From the NCBI GenBank assembly GCA_015657535.1, contig JADHZB010001712.1:10066-74065 (forward strand): 64,000 nt of DNA. The letters run 5' to 3'. The stretch comes from Nephromyces sp. MM_2019 (taxonomy: Eukaryota > Apicomplexa > Aconoidasida > Nephromycida). How positions within the stretch are numbered: the stretch's first letter is position 1; every line of letters starts with the position of its first letter. Position numbers and translations under genes: made by a program. The notes beneath the pieces were generated by a model, which was given only the letters and a program-made list of their open reading frames with translations, searched no databases and had not been told where the DNA came from. Shown here in pieces: positions 36,603 to 48,571 of the stretch.

Positions 36603-37716
36603 CTTTAGAATTGGGGACTGAGCTAAGGTAAGATGATGAAGTGTACGTTGCAGCCAAATTAACGTTGAGGCACTTAAATGCAGTTGTGATGAATTCACCG
36701 GAGCAGCGTTGGCCTAATGTACGTATTCGGAGAGAAGTGAAGCTACTACTGCTGTGAAAGCTGCTGAAAGACTAGAAATCCTTGGCGATTAGCTCTTCGA
36801 TCCTGGTGAATGGTGCTGCAGATACCTTAAAGTAAATCTTTTTTCCGCATGGAATCGGCCCTGCTAGACACTGAGGTCCTATCTTCCATCTTTTCCGCTC
36901 TCTCCAAGGAATTTTAAAATAATCTACAGTGAATCTAGCAAAGGAGATGACCCTTTTTGCAGTAACAATTTTGTAATGAGGCCATGCGACTAGAAATGAA
37001 TATGAGCATTTGTAGTGAGCGCACTAATATGCCTGTCCCTAAGAGCTATTATAACTCCTTAGTGGCTTTTCTTGGATATTACAACAAAATTTTTTTAGCA
37101 TGATAAAGGCTTAATGCGAAAAAGTGGTAGGTATACTAGCATCAGGGAAACAACAGAGTGTAGGATATGCTAACGCAGATAATACAAACTTGATCACAAA
37201 AACTTTGCAGACATCTTTTTTAAGGTAGCTTGTGCCAAGAAATTAAGGTGGAGTTTACTTGTTTATTGAAATCAGATAGAGAACATCCATTGCATTAGTT
37301 CCTATGGAGCGCAACCTCACATTAAATATGATAGTTATTAGCGGGCTGTGCAGGACTCGACCTTCCGCCCTCATTAGGTTATATTATGATTTGAAAGATG
37401 TGCAAATTTTTTTCCTAGGGCAACTTAGAGCGATTATAAGTTTTAGCAGAGCTAGAAATCGCGAGTTCCTATTTAAGATACTTCCAATTACCTACCGTAG
37501 CAAATCTAATCCCTTCTGGCTATAAATAATATAATGAGGGCTTGAGTTATGGGGCAACGGGGAATGCAAGGCGGCTCTCAGTCTTTCTGCTTTGCTAAGG
37601 CGGCCATTATAGCTAGCCCAGTAAGACCCCTATGTATTTTTAAGCCACAATTGCCCGAAATTGGGCAATCGAAGATAATATCGCTGTAGTGATTGATACT
37701 CTTGGCCTCGCCTAGC
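36603..37716. other. Divergent intergenic region between HOOK and the 75-aa gene
   Basis: About 1.1 kb between two genes transcribed away from each other, so both promoters should lie here. An ATG-initiated 73-codon ORF at 37304-37525 (plus) has mixed composition and no recognisable motif; I do not annotate it as a gene. Confidence 0.5.
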
Positions 37717-38165
37717 ATGGTGCGTATACCGGAAGCACCCTGCACCCTGGAAGTACCTATTGAGCAACTGGTGACTTTAATTCCAAGAGGTACGAGTACT
37801 AGCCATCGTGTAGCGGGACTACAATCTGCGGATTACTATCAAATGGCATCACCATGGTACCCTTATGAACTAGCTTCACGCCTCGGCCAAAAAGTAAGGT
37901 GGAATTTATCGAAGATAAAAACGGCAACTTAGTTTGATAAAGTATTGCCTAGTAGTAGAACCTGGGAATATCGACCAGCGGCCAATTTTTTTCTTGCTAA
38001 GTTATCAACACTGCGCTATTTTCTGCGTTCCCGAATATTACGCATGGAAAAGGCGCGTGACCTAATGGTACCCCTTCTCTATTCATAGCCATCTTTGCAA
38101 TGGCAGATTTGCAGAAAATTGGCGCAGATTACTGCTTTACACCCAAAAATCATGTTTTACATTAA
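37717..38165 (+). CDS. Small two-exon protein, 75 aa, unknown function
   Basis: Exon 1 is 37717-37893 (ATG to donor AAA|GTAAGG) and exon 2 is 38115-38165 (acceptor GATTTGCAG, phase 0, ends TAA). The protein is proline- and tyrosine-rich: it begins MVRIPEAPCTLEVPIEQLV and later has ADYYQMASPWYPYELASRLG. Exon 2 adds KIGADYCFTPKNHVLH. The joined frame, good splice sites and low-repeat composition support a real gene. No signal peptide or transmembrane helix is seen. The valine/proline stretch faintly recalls alveolin repeats, but it is too short to assign. It may be a conserved small apicomplexan protein. Confidence 0.5.
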
Positions 38166-38847
38166 TCCCGCTCGAAATGCTGATATATCCGGCAAGCCTT
38201 ATATCATAATGGCTAGGCAGCTACCCATCGTGCACAAAACCGTACGGCCGCGCTTAGAGATATCGTAATAACGCACGCTAGAAGCCAAAAAACCTAGCAA
38301 AGCCAAGCGAACACCTTTAGTTATTTTTCACCTTTAAGCTTTTAAGGCGGGGCCCATTGACGTTGCATCCGTAAATATGTCACCTTTTTTACGAAATGTG
38401 TGTGCTGAAAGGTCGTTCAACTTTCGACGGTACTAAGCTTTAGCTGCCTATAGTAAAAGCAATTAGGAAGAGAACCGTTATCATGATTGGGTATGAAAAA
38501 GCATGCGGACATGCGAGTCAATAGTCCTCCTTTCGCGATATGCTAAAAATAGCTCAATAAATTTTGTTTTTAATTTTTTAGTAATTTGCAAAGAATACGG
38601 GTACAAGGGAACAAAAAGCAATTTATCTGGGTAGAAAGAGAAGCCCGCGCTCAAGCCAATGAGCTGAAACACTGCTTGTGGCTTTATAGCATGTGACGAC
38701 CTACTCTTTTTCAAAGCTACATATCGCTAAGTATAGCCAATTATACATGTAAATATCTCCGGCATTATCAATTGGTACTGAACAGCAGAATCAGAGTATA
38801 TCCTCAGTCACCTGCACTGATGGGTTCATAATATTTTATATCCAGGG
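38166..38847. other. Intergenic region upstream of the C2/PH-like gene
   Basis: About 0.7 kb with no coding-like ORF. The sequence just before the ATG at 38848 (TTTTATATCCAG) resembles a splice acceptor, so an intron in the 5' UTR is possible. Confidence 0.5.
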
Positions 38848-40708
38848 ATGCTGGCACCTGAGCTGAAGATTCTAGCAGCTGCTGGTGCTCTTGGGTGTTG
38901 TACACTAGGATCTTACTGCATATATCGTAATAGGCATAAGATTCCACATGCCTCAGAGTACAGCCCAATAGGAGAAGCTTATTTGTGTTTAGGGCTGCAT
39001 GATCATGAAAGATTCAATATTCTAATCGAGATTCATGAAGCCAGGGAAGTACCTCCTGGAGAATCCGTGGTAGTCTCTGTTATTAGCGGGAGATGGGAGA
39101 AGAAAACGCAACCTGTAAAATCTATCCAAGGGAAGTGCGAGATTCATGTAAGCAAAGAAATACATTTAAGAATACTAGCTCTATGTCTGTATAGCATGCA
39201 GCAGCAAATTTCACAGACTTGGGGACTGCAGTATACCGCATGAATGACAGCATGTAAATTGTACTTTCGATTATTATATCTTTGTACAGGAGAGACTAAG
39301 CATGCATGTCCGCCAGTGTGACTCCCAAATTCGAATCACAGCCTTTCAAAGGAGAACCATCGTAAACGAGCCCCTTGGAGAAACAAGCATTAGAGTGAAA
39401 GAAGATCTTTTGGATAAATCTTTTCCAAAGCGGAAATGGTTTATCCTCACTAAAGACGACAAGAATACCACACAGGTGCAGGTGAGTAGCAGCGAGCACC
39501 AAAAATTAAGCACAATGGTAGATGACGCGTACAATTTTTTAAGCGAGTCGCATCCCAATGAACGCACCGGGTAGCTGTCACGCTAAGGGATCAATGTAAC
39601 TAAAGCATTTAGTATTAGCATCAACGGCCAAGCTCTACTTCTCCTAGTGTGCGTCTATGACTGGCATAATGATGCCACTTCCCCTCACACAACATTATAT
39701 TTTCCTCTCTCCTTACCCCAACTCATTTTCCGTAAAGGTATCCTTCCACCGTCTAGACACTGAGCATGTTGTTCTTGGCGAGGTTGCATTAAGTCCTCTG
39801 GTGGAGCAGGCCTTGCTACACGCCCAATATGAAGCAGCAGCGAGAGGGGAACAGCTGAAACTGGATATCAAGGGCATGGGAGAAAAGGAAAAGTTAAGAT
39901 TCTTTTCTAATGTGCTGGAAGGCCCGCTGCTACAGCTTGGGGGTGTAGGTAGAATGTGGAAAAGTTTGTACTTCAAGCCAGTCGAAGTTGAAGATGGGAA
40001 ATGGGAATGGCAATATTGGGAGTCGAAGCAGCTATGCCAAGTAAGGCTTCTAAATTACAAACGGGGCATTGTATGAGCATCTTGAGGGATTGTGGAATTT
40101 GCTGTTTATGCATACGAATAATCAATATGATCAACGTGAAAGGTGAAGAACATTGCAAAATGGTTCTTTCTTTGTGGCAGGAGAGAGCAAAGCGATCGGG
40201 GAAGCTTTCCATGTTAGGAATTAGCACGGTACTGGCGGATAGGCATGATAGGAGCTGCTTCTATGTCAGATATCATAGCATTAATGGAAGCTATGACCTG
40301 ATATTCAAACGCGTCGACAGGGATAGAGACATATGGTCTGAAGGCCTATATGAGTTCATAGAGCGCCTTCGTAGTCTACTAGAAAAAGAAAGTACTCAAG
40401 GTAGCAAAATCTCAACCTTCTTGAACAAGCGAGTAAAAGATTCAAAACGGCAGCGGGGACGAGAAAAAAGTTATCCCCTGGCAGCAAAAACTGTAGAAAT
40501 GAGTGATGTTGACACCAAGCTTGTTTATTCCAGCGATAATAATTTAGCTGCCATGCCTACTAATGTACGTCGATTGAAACTGCCTAGAAGAACGGCGTCA
40601 CTTGAGGCCCAGAGAATGTCACAAATCATTTCGAAGCCTTCAACATCAATAATTGCCTCAAGGATGGCTTCTGGGGTCATGTATGAGGATGATTCAGATG
40701 ATGAATGA
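38848..40708 (+). CDS. Membrane-anchored C2-like/PH-like protein, RASP2-like, 440 aa
   Basis: Four exons, all phase 0: 38848-39147, 39290-39481, 39738-40040 and 40181-40708. Residues 7-25 form a hydrophobic segment (LKILAAAGALGCCTLGSYC) that could anchor or signal. It is followed by a beta-rich region (about 50-240) with a C2-like strand pattern: FNILIEIHEAREVPPGE, then VSFHRLDTEHVVLGEVAL. The fourth exon (about 266-330) has a PH-like pattern of strands and a closing helix: CFYVRYHSINGSYDLIFKRV then WSEGLYEFIERLRSLL. The tail is basic, then ends acidic (YEDDSDDE). The combination of C2-like and PH-like lipid-binding modules recalls apicomplexan RASP2, needed for rhoptry docking at the plasma membrane; this assignment is from memory and architecture only. 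The exon 3 acceptor (CCGTAAAG) is the weakest join. Confidence 0.72.
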
Positions 40709-43287
40709 AAGAACACGTTAGCTGAGGATCGCAAGGAAAAGTTTTCATTAATAGTCATTCGTTCGAAGCTACTTTAGCAACATAGGGAACTATATTAATT
40801 ATTAGCATGAGGCTGGAAATAGGTTGGCACTCTTCTAGTGCTCATTCATATTTAAATAGGTGCTGCTGGGAATCATTCATCGTAATAAGCACTTTCCTGA
40901 TGCATGCTTGCAGGAGCCGCATGATTATGTGTTATACAACTTCTTATTGTTTGAGGAGTGTGAGAGGCAGTGATTAACGTTTGTATTCCAAGTGAAACCC
41001 AGATAAAGTGCTGCTGATAGCTACTGGTCCCAGCATGGCACGTTAGTTTCATCATCAGCTTTTTTAAAAAGGAAAACTTAATCTCTGAAAATTTATAATC
41101 AGACCGATGGGTGCTGCAAACACGATTGTGCCTGCTGATGCCACATAGCACATCTGTGTCATCCAGTGCCGACTTTCTTAACAAAACATTAATCTTTTTT
41201 CGTAGCTTTAAACATATTATCCATCTTTCATCTTCTTAAACATATCATATGTCTATCCTAGCAATAAATCAATCGTTGGCTCCGTTATAGAAATACGGAC
41301 ACTGCTATTCCAATACCATTTTCTTGTAAGGTTTCTTCAAGTTGCTCAAATGGAAAGGGATAGTTTTTAAGGCAATATCAGCAGCAATGCTGGCATCATA
41401 TTGTTCCCCTTGACGACTTTTTCGTAATTAGCAGAGCTTCGTGAAACTCATTACGAAACTCGCGAACAAAATCAAACAAAGCAGGTCCATTTACAACAAG
41501 CATGAAAAGCTTTCTGGTTGTTATTTAGTTATTTCCAACATCATCGTTGTAAATGACATGCAGGTGGTGTGAAAAATAATAAAAATAACCAGCGAAAGAA
41601 TCTCTTGCTTTTGGGATTTTCTCCCCTTTCTCTCGATTATGTAGCTGTGTGCGAAGTTGAAGACCAATATTTCATTGCGTGCAAACGTTGCTAGTCCGCG
41701 ATGCCCATTATGCGAATAGATTTTTAATTCCACACAGTTGCTGCAGATAACATGAAATCGGATGAATTAATCTTCCGCAAAAAAATTATTAGCCAGTGTG
41801 CGCTTTATGTGTAAAATACTTTGATAGTGGTTTCAAGCAAGTTGGCGCTGAACTTTCTCGTTGCTTGCTTTTAAAGTTTCGAAAGCTAACTTTGATTGGT
41901 AACTGTAGCACAGAAATATACATAGTAATGACCTAGCATGTCCTTGCATGCACTTTCTTGCAAAAAAAATGTGCTATAAACCGACTCTTATGTCTACAGT
42001 ACTTCTCCAAATGCAAACAGTTGAGGGTGAAGTTTGAAGCAACCCTCAATATAATTACCAACAACCCCCTTCGTTACTATTCTAGTTAATCAATAAGTTT
42101 TTTTTTCACCAGTTAAATGGAGCTATGCATCAGCTGCAGAGCTAATTGTAGAATATGTGTTATGATGCCCTTTTTAATGAGCTCATATATTTTCTAACGG
42201 AGTGATAGCAAGCCCGCCAGTTTCGGCTCGAAATTTAGTGCGATTAAGTACGCTACATTTTCTTTTAACTGCGGCTGCACACATATCTTACAACTTCTGG
42301 AACCTGTGGTTGATAGCGATTTCATGGTAGAATATTTATCTGGTATAGCATTTCGCGAAGTAACTGGGTAAAATCTCCTGTTTCTTCGGCTTAAGTGACA
42401 ATGAAACCCAGTCGTGAAATTTATACGAGGGTATGTTGCATCACTAGGTGGGATGTCACAGCTCACGCTGCGCCAGGGCATTAAGGCTAACCGCAGACAC
42501 AGATGTACCAGCGCTGCGGTGGGGTCAATGGACTGAAGCTATATTCGTTCGGTCTCTCTGTATTAATATTAGTAGCACCCGCTTAAGTAATTCAGTATTA
42601 TCTAAGCACTGCCTAAAAAAATAACAGAGATATATAGGTAAAATATCTTAGTGTGTGGTTCTGAGCTGCACGGGGAGTTAATTATACATTGAAGTTTATT
42701 ATGAGCCGTTCAGAGGAGCAGGCTAATAAAAACTTTACTCCTGTTTCACCTGATGCTCCTTTAAGCTAAATTCCCCCTCGCAACGCAATCTGCGTAGCTT
42801 GAGGTCGCAGTTAATTTACAAGTGGCTATTCAGAATACCTTGAATTATGCTGTAGAAGTGAATAAATTGAGGTGTATACGAACTTGTGATGTTAAGCAGG
42901 CATGCCTTTGTACATTCTGAAAGGATTATCATACTATACTATAATATTTTATGCGAGTATTCGTGGTACCTTTATAAACGCTCGCTTCACTCAATAACAT
43001 ATGTAAGTAATTACTCGCATCTAGCATATATACTATTGGCGTCTCTACCGTAGTTCCCACCTTATCATAGATAATCTTGCGAAATAGCTAATTTATTAAA
43101 TAGTTCTTACTACTTTATCAAATTTAGCTCATCAAAATATTTTTTCGTTCCTTAGGACTGTCTTGGCAGGTCCGAGGTTGATATTGCTATATATATAACA
43201 GAGCTCGCTTCCAAATGCTCATAAATGAGCCATGAACAAAAATTAAAATGAACTGGAGGCGGCGTGCTGTGGCTTCGGCATTTAGAC
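40709..43287. other. Intergenic region between the C2/PH-like gene and apicortin
   Basis: About 2.6 kb. A 95-codon ATG-initiated ORF on the minus strand (42194-42481) is the only candidate with acceptable composition, and I cannot support it further. The remainder is A/T-rich with short ORFs only. The apicortin promoter must be near the right end. Confidence 0.5.
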
Positions 43288-45386
43288 ATGCAGCCTGAGA
43301 AGGGCCACTCACTGCTACCCGTTGAAGCACCATTCACTCCAACGGTAGCATACTATCCTCAAGTGATACCACGATATAGACACCAAAGTCCTGCCGATTG
43401 CTTGAGCGACTCCAGGAAGCTTGGCAAAAAAATTAATAAACATCCTACTGTTTTTGAGAGGCTTACAGATAGCACTTTCTTCACGGTAAGTAGGTCAACT
43501 CGGTCATCGTCCTTTCACTCATGGTTTTCACAGGGCGGGATGTCAAAATCTAATGTCATTATGAAATAACTGGCGACTAATAGCATATAAGAGAGTTATT
43601 TCCGGCGTTACAGTATCTTTAATAAAGCTTCAATCAGTAAAAGTACTCGTGGTGATATATGGGAAAATGTTTGATAATACTCCCAAGTTGCTTTTAATAT
43701 AAGGACTTTGAACTGGGCCTTAGCTGATGTTTATTTATATAGTAATGCAGAGCGGTATCCTGTAAACATTATATGCTGCAATTCTTGTTGGAGAGTGCTA
43801 CTGCCGCCAATGACGCAACAAGAGGAAGCCATCCATAATGATTGAGTATTGAAAAGCTAGAGAATAATCTTATACAATGCCTCATTCTACTTAAATATCT
43901 ATAGGGAACTCATAAGGAACGATTTGATGAGCTTGGAAATGGAAGAGGGCTTGCTGGAAGAGAATATCTCTATGTTCATGATGGTTTAACGGAGTCCCCA
44001 TCAAGAACCCACGAAGTTTTCTCTTCTGCCTGCAAACAACGTAAGCTTTAGCGATAAGACGGGCGTGGTCGGAAAGTAGCACGCTACTGAAGCATGTAGC
44101 AGGGAACACCAAATCCATGTTTGAATCTGTTTAACGGCGCTGCTACACCTGATCCCTTGCACACTAAAGGTATTATCCGTTGAAGGCAGAGAATCATTAA
44201 CAGCGGTGCATCTCTGGATACCGCTCTAGAACACTCGAAAGATTTAATCATACGAGGCAAATTTTGGTTTAGGATATATTAAGATGTCCTAGGGCTAACT
44301 GTTCAACTCCCATTCCATTCATCTGCGTAACGCATCGTTATACCATTAATCCACACATAAAGCGATAAATTTTTCCAATTTTGAATTTTTTACTAGTTAA
44401 CCTCTGGAACTTTTCTACCTATTTCATGTGTTTTCACTCCAAGTCATCAAATATTTATTCTAAGCTTGGAAGATATTTCGTGTCTTTTTTTGGAGTTGTA
44501 TATACGAGACAATCGGAAGTTTAATGCCACTGCTTGAAATTGATTCACTTATGTAACTTTGGATGTATCTGTTTTACCTTGCTTAAGTATTTAATGGAAG
44601 CTTGCAGTTAGACTTCTCTCCGGAATCAAGATAAAATATCAGTTTGAAGCCCAACTTTTTTTCACATGCTCTTGCATCAGCATGGATATTATAAATATCC
44701 AACCGTTGAACTTCATCACTCACGCTTCATACACGTCCGAAATATGCAGCGAGAAGACCAGTTGTAACTCCTGGAACTCTGGGAATTCAGAAGTTTGGGG
44801 TTCAAATAGCTACCCCAAAATTAATTTGGCTGTATAGAAATGGGGACAAACATCATGATGGGACTCCTTTCTTTTTACGATCATATATAAAGAATGTCGA
44901 AGCCTTGCATCATGAGATAACTAAGGTAGTGTAATACAGATGTCAAGAAAACAAAAAAAGCCAAAAAAAATCGCAGCTTGATATTCGATAGAGTCCACGC
45001 CTTTAAGTGTCATGTCCATTCACTTTTAAAAAACTGCGTACGCACTCAAGCGGTTATTGTCATCTCAAAAAAACAGCTTATGCTTCTATTTTTTTAAAAT
45101 TTCAAACAGAAGATTACTCCAATAAATGGCCCTATCAGGAAGATATTTGACCAAAATCTCAACCGTGTCCGCCACCTAAGAGAAATAGTGGATGGAGCCA
45201 AGTACTTGTGTTCCTCAGGTAGTTAACCGGTCGATACTGACAAAAAAATAGCGAACTTCAATTCTTTTCAATTATTTAGGCCTTGAGCACTGCCTTTATA
45301 GCTTATTTAAACATTTGGAGGCACGCAATTTTTTTAGAAAAAATAAGAACTATCGTTACACGGTAGGTAAAATACCTCAGTTTTAA
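43288..45386 (+). CDS. Apicortin (partial p25-alpha plus doublecortin domain), 241 aa
   Basis: Microtubule-binding protein related to the Toxoplasma conoid protein DCX. Five exons: 43288-43485, 43905-44040, 44750-44925, 45110-45218 and 45280-45386, with consistent phases 0, 1, 0, 1. The partial p25-alpha (TPPP) motif crosses the first junction: ERLTDSTFFT then GTHKERFDELGNGRGLAGRE, about residues 57-86. The doublecortin domain is about residues 130-215: IWLYRNGDKHHDG, LHHEITK, the PIRKIFDQNLNRVRHLREI strand-loop region, and DGAKYLCSSG. The C-terminus YRYTVGKIPQF reads through a potential donor to TAA, because the nearest acceptor would leave only an 18-nt intron. Partial p25-alpha with doublecortin is the hallmark of apicortin, which is nearly confined to apicomplexans and relatives. 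An acceptor-like TTTAG precedes the ATG, so a 5' exon is possible. Confidence 0.93.
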
Positions 45387-48300
45387 GGCCCTCCTTGGAT
45401 CCGAGACAGCAAATTTTTTTTAAAAAGCACATTTAATTATTTAAAATAAGCAAAGAAAAAGAGTTTGTATAGAATTTTTTATGCGGGCTGGTCACTACTA
45501 CTGTTTAGGGGAGCCCCCAGCTACCACTGATAGGCTCGAGAAGTTTCTCAATATGTGGGTTATACAACGGCCACAAGGAAAGCCCCCTACAGACTTTTAT
45601 ATATTATAGCAAGTTGTGAGGACCAGGGAAATCGTATCTCCATCGCGTACGGGCAACATGCAGTAACTAGCTTACGCTGCAATCTCTTCGAGAATCCTTT
45701 TATACTACAAGAACGTAGGTTTCCATCCTTTTCAAAGCTACTGAATGCTGTCCCATCTGGAGGGTATTTGCCAGCGCTATTTTTTCCGCTTCTAAACACA
45801 TGTATATGTTGATCACGTTCAGAATGCTAGCACCATATGCAAGCCCCGTGAAAAATTTATCGGGCGCTCAACTTTACCTTTTTTTATTGCAAAAATATTT
45901 CAGCTATGTCGGCATCAGGCTACACATCTTTCAAGGCTTACACCATTGAGCACAGCAGCCCTTTGTAACATTCAATTGAGTACAAAAATTTTCCATGACT
46001 ACTCGCAGTGCCTTGATTACAAGGGGAATTTCCCAGTTTAAGCTGCGCATGTGTTTCGGCATTACATACGTTTCTATCGGGTTGTAAAAGGGGTTGTTTG
46101 AGAATAAAGAAGCCCTGGCGAGGAACTTTATCTTTAAGCCAATGCTTTTCGTCAATTTTTAGCTGTTCTTACTAATTAATTTTAATGGGACTTGACATTC
46201 TGCATTACATTGTTACTATCGCTTTCTTTGTTTTTCGTTCAAAAATTCGGTGAATTTGGGATGCTGAAAGGTTGGGGCAGATTCTATCCTATCATGAACC
46301 TGTCTAACATTTCTAAAGGACTACCACCAAAGGAGTAAAGCCATCTTTGCGTGGCAGAAGAAATGTATTATAGTATTCAGTCGTGCGGTAGAGCAGATGT
46401 ATTTAATCCTTTCACCCGTTGTAGTATCGCCTCATAAGAATGCTCCACTGCTAACGGTTAGTCAATCCGAACGCGTATAAAGCTGGCAACGGCGGAAATT
46501 CAGTAGAGCCACGTGGCTGTACCCGCTCAAGATTTGTATTCAGCTCTAGTCTTATGAATATATTTAAAAAATGCATATAATAAATCGGAGATAGAGTGTA
46601 CACCACTGATTAAAATCGCAGACGTAAGGATTTTGTAATGCCTCCTTGAGAGCTAGAAATAGCAAATATGTTTCAAGATAATACGATTGAAGATTAAAAT
46701 TGTGCCTTTTGCATTTGAAAGAACGTCTTACTCTCGTTTGAAAAATTTAAGGCTCTAGTAATTTCAGTCTTTCTGGCAACGAAATTGTGGAACCACTACT
46801 GCACATAAATTTCCTGTCGGGAAGTTATATTCGAAAAAGAATATTCCTATCATTTCTGCCACAAGGTGATAAAAGAAAACAAATTCCATTTCTATAAAAC
46901 TTCTAAGCAGCTTCTTTTCACCTTTATGGCTCTTTCTCGTTTCAAATGAGAGCACATGTGATTCAAGTATCAAGTGCAGAAATTAGGCACCACATCATTT
47001 TCAGTACTTTTAGCATCGGTAATCCAAAACGTAGTACTATGTGAAATATATGAATATAGTAAAATAACCTTTATGCAAGGCAACATGCCTCAAAAGTATA
47101 AAAAAAAAAGCGTTTCGAAGCAGTGAATGCGCAAAAAAAATGGCGGCTTCCTGCAAAGCAGCTTTCAATCGCCGAATACACTTCGTGGGCTGTACTAAGG
47201 TCCATATGAACTTGATGCGAAAGCGAGGTTTGAGGAACCCAAAAATATGCGATACATATACAACAGAAGCTCTTTTCACACAAAATTGCAACAGGTTAAA
47301 AAGCTTAGCTTCGAATGATACTTTGCAGGCCCTTGGAATATTTCATGAGATGTTTAGTATGATTGCAAAACCAGCCAATTGACGTTTTGGAAACAAGGTT
47401 TACGATGGGGATGACTGAGCTCAATTCTAAGCACCTCCCAGTATAACTTCGTGCCGGGTAAACATTATGGTTTCATTCCACAGGAACTAAACTTATAAAA
47501 TTATAAAGAAACAAAATTAAATTGGAATCTATAGGGCCGCTAACTTGTCACACGTCTACGTTGTATTAGAGCAGCAGCTGAATCTAGGTGACAGTCAGCC
47601 GTGGGCTTTCTGAAACTCCAAGCCACTTTCGTAAGCAATCAGAATAGCGCACACAAAGTATGAGTAACTCTAAGATAGTGTTATCGCAATGAACTACGAA
47701 AAACAGGCGGTTGTGTGATTTTGTAGCCGTAGTTAAATGGGCGAAAGGCAGCGAAGACATGCCATATATAGTAAAGATTTTCTGGCTGCTTAGTCTGCGG
47801 GTTAATGTTAACACAGGAAACCGCATTAATTCGTAAGCAGTTTGTACCCTCAGCGTTACGACCATATTCCTTCCTTGTAGCATGTCATCCCTTAGTTCGC
47901 TTGCATTGAGCTATCCTTTAAGAATAATTTGTTCTGCAGTAGCAAAGCGAGAGGCGCAAGGCCGCAAGTCCAGACTGTGAATATTTCGGTACTGCCTTGG
48001 TGTAGAAGATCAAGCTTCCTAAGGACTGTGATGCTGGGGTAATGACCCCAGCTGCTAGCAATAGCTCTATCAATGTATTTCTAATATCTCTTCCCAAGGG
48101 GAGAATCGATTTTTAATGAGTTACTAACCGCTGGCAAGCTTCTAATAAGTGGCTTTTTGGGGAACCTGTGCTAATTTGGTTGTTGTACCGCTGTACTAAC
48201 CCTGGTTGCTGCACTCCTGCAGTGATCCCTTTCAAGGAGATTGCCCAGCAATGGACATGTGTTTACAGTAAAAATTGCGCGAATAATTTTAATATTATTC

Positions 48301-48571
48301 GGTTCATGCACTGTGGATCCTGCGAATTAAAAAAATATTTACACCCATTTTCTTTGTTTTCATCATCAGGAACTGTGATTTCCCTATGTTCCTACCTGGG
48401 TAAGGTGATAGAACCTCTTTCCTCTTTTTTCGTACATGATGCGGGGTATGACCAAGTAGACTCTGGGAACTTACTGGCGCACAGTTCGCTCATATTAAGC
48501 CTTCTGAAATTTTTTTTTTCTGCCTGGTTTAGAATCACTGATACAGAGAGCTTTATTACGAGCTACATAAG
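45387..48571. other. Intergenic region between apicortin and adenosine deaminase
   Basis: About 3.2 kb. One short plus-strand ORF (47140-47382) is annotated separately. A minus-strand ATG ORF at 47584-47883 (99 codons) has no supporting feature. The rest shows no coding signal. The ORF immediately upstream of the deaminase start (48168-48614) lacks an ATG and overlaps it in another frame. Confidence 0.5.
47140..47382 (+). CDS. Possible small basic protein, 80 aa
   Basis: An ATG in a strong context (AAAAATGGCG), 80 sense codons and a TGA. The N-terminal half is basic and could be a mitochondrial presequence or an RNA-binding segment (MAASCKAAFNRRIHFVGC; NLMRKRGLRNPK). The C-terminal half is helical (DTLQALGIFHEMFSMIA). 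A sequence CAG|GTTAAA...TTTGCAG inside could be a 35-nt intron, but that would be shorter than any other intron here. I do not recognise the family. Its composition is better than that of surrounding ORFs, but there is no other support. Confidence 0.35.
   Translation: MAASCKAAFNRRIHFVGCTKVHMNLMRKRGLRNPKICDTYTTEALFTQNCNRLKSLASNDTLQALGIFHEMFSMIAKPAN

Noticed and set aside
42194..42481. 95-codon minus-strand ORF as a gene
   Set aside because: It has an ATG and passable composition, but no splice signals, domain or neighbour evidence; left in the gap description only.
45363..45380. An 18-nt intron at the apicortin 3' end (GTAGGT to CTCAG)
   Set aside because: Too short to splice; reading through gives a stop six codons later.
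47299..47333. A 35-nt intron inside the 80-codon ORF
   Set aside because: It is shorter than any other intron in the window (about 55 nt minimum) and the frame is open without it.
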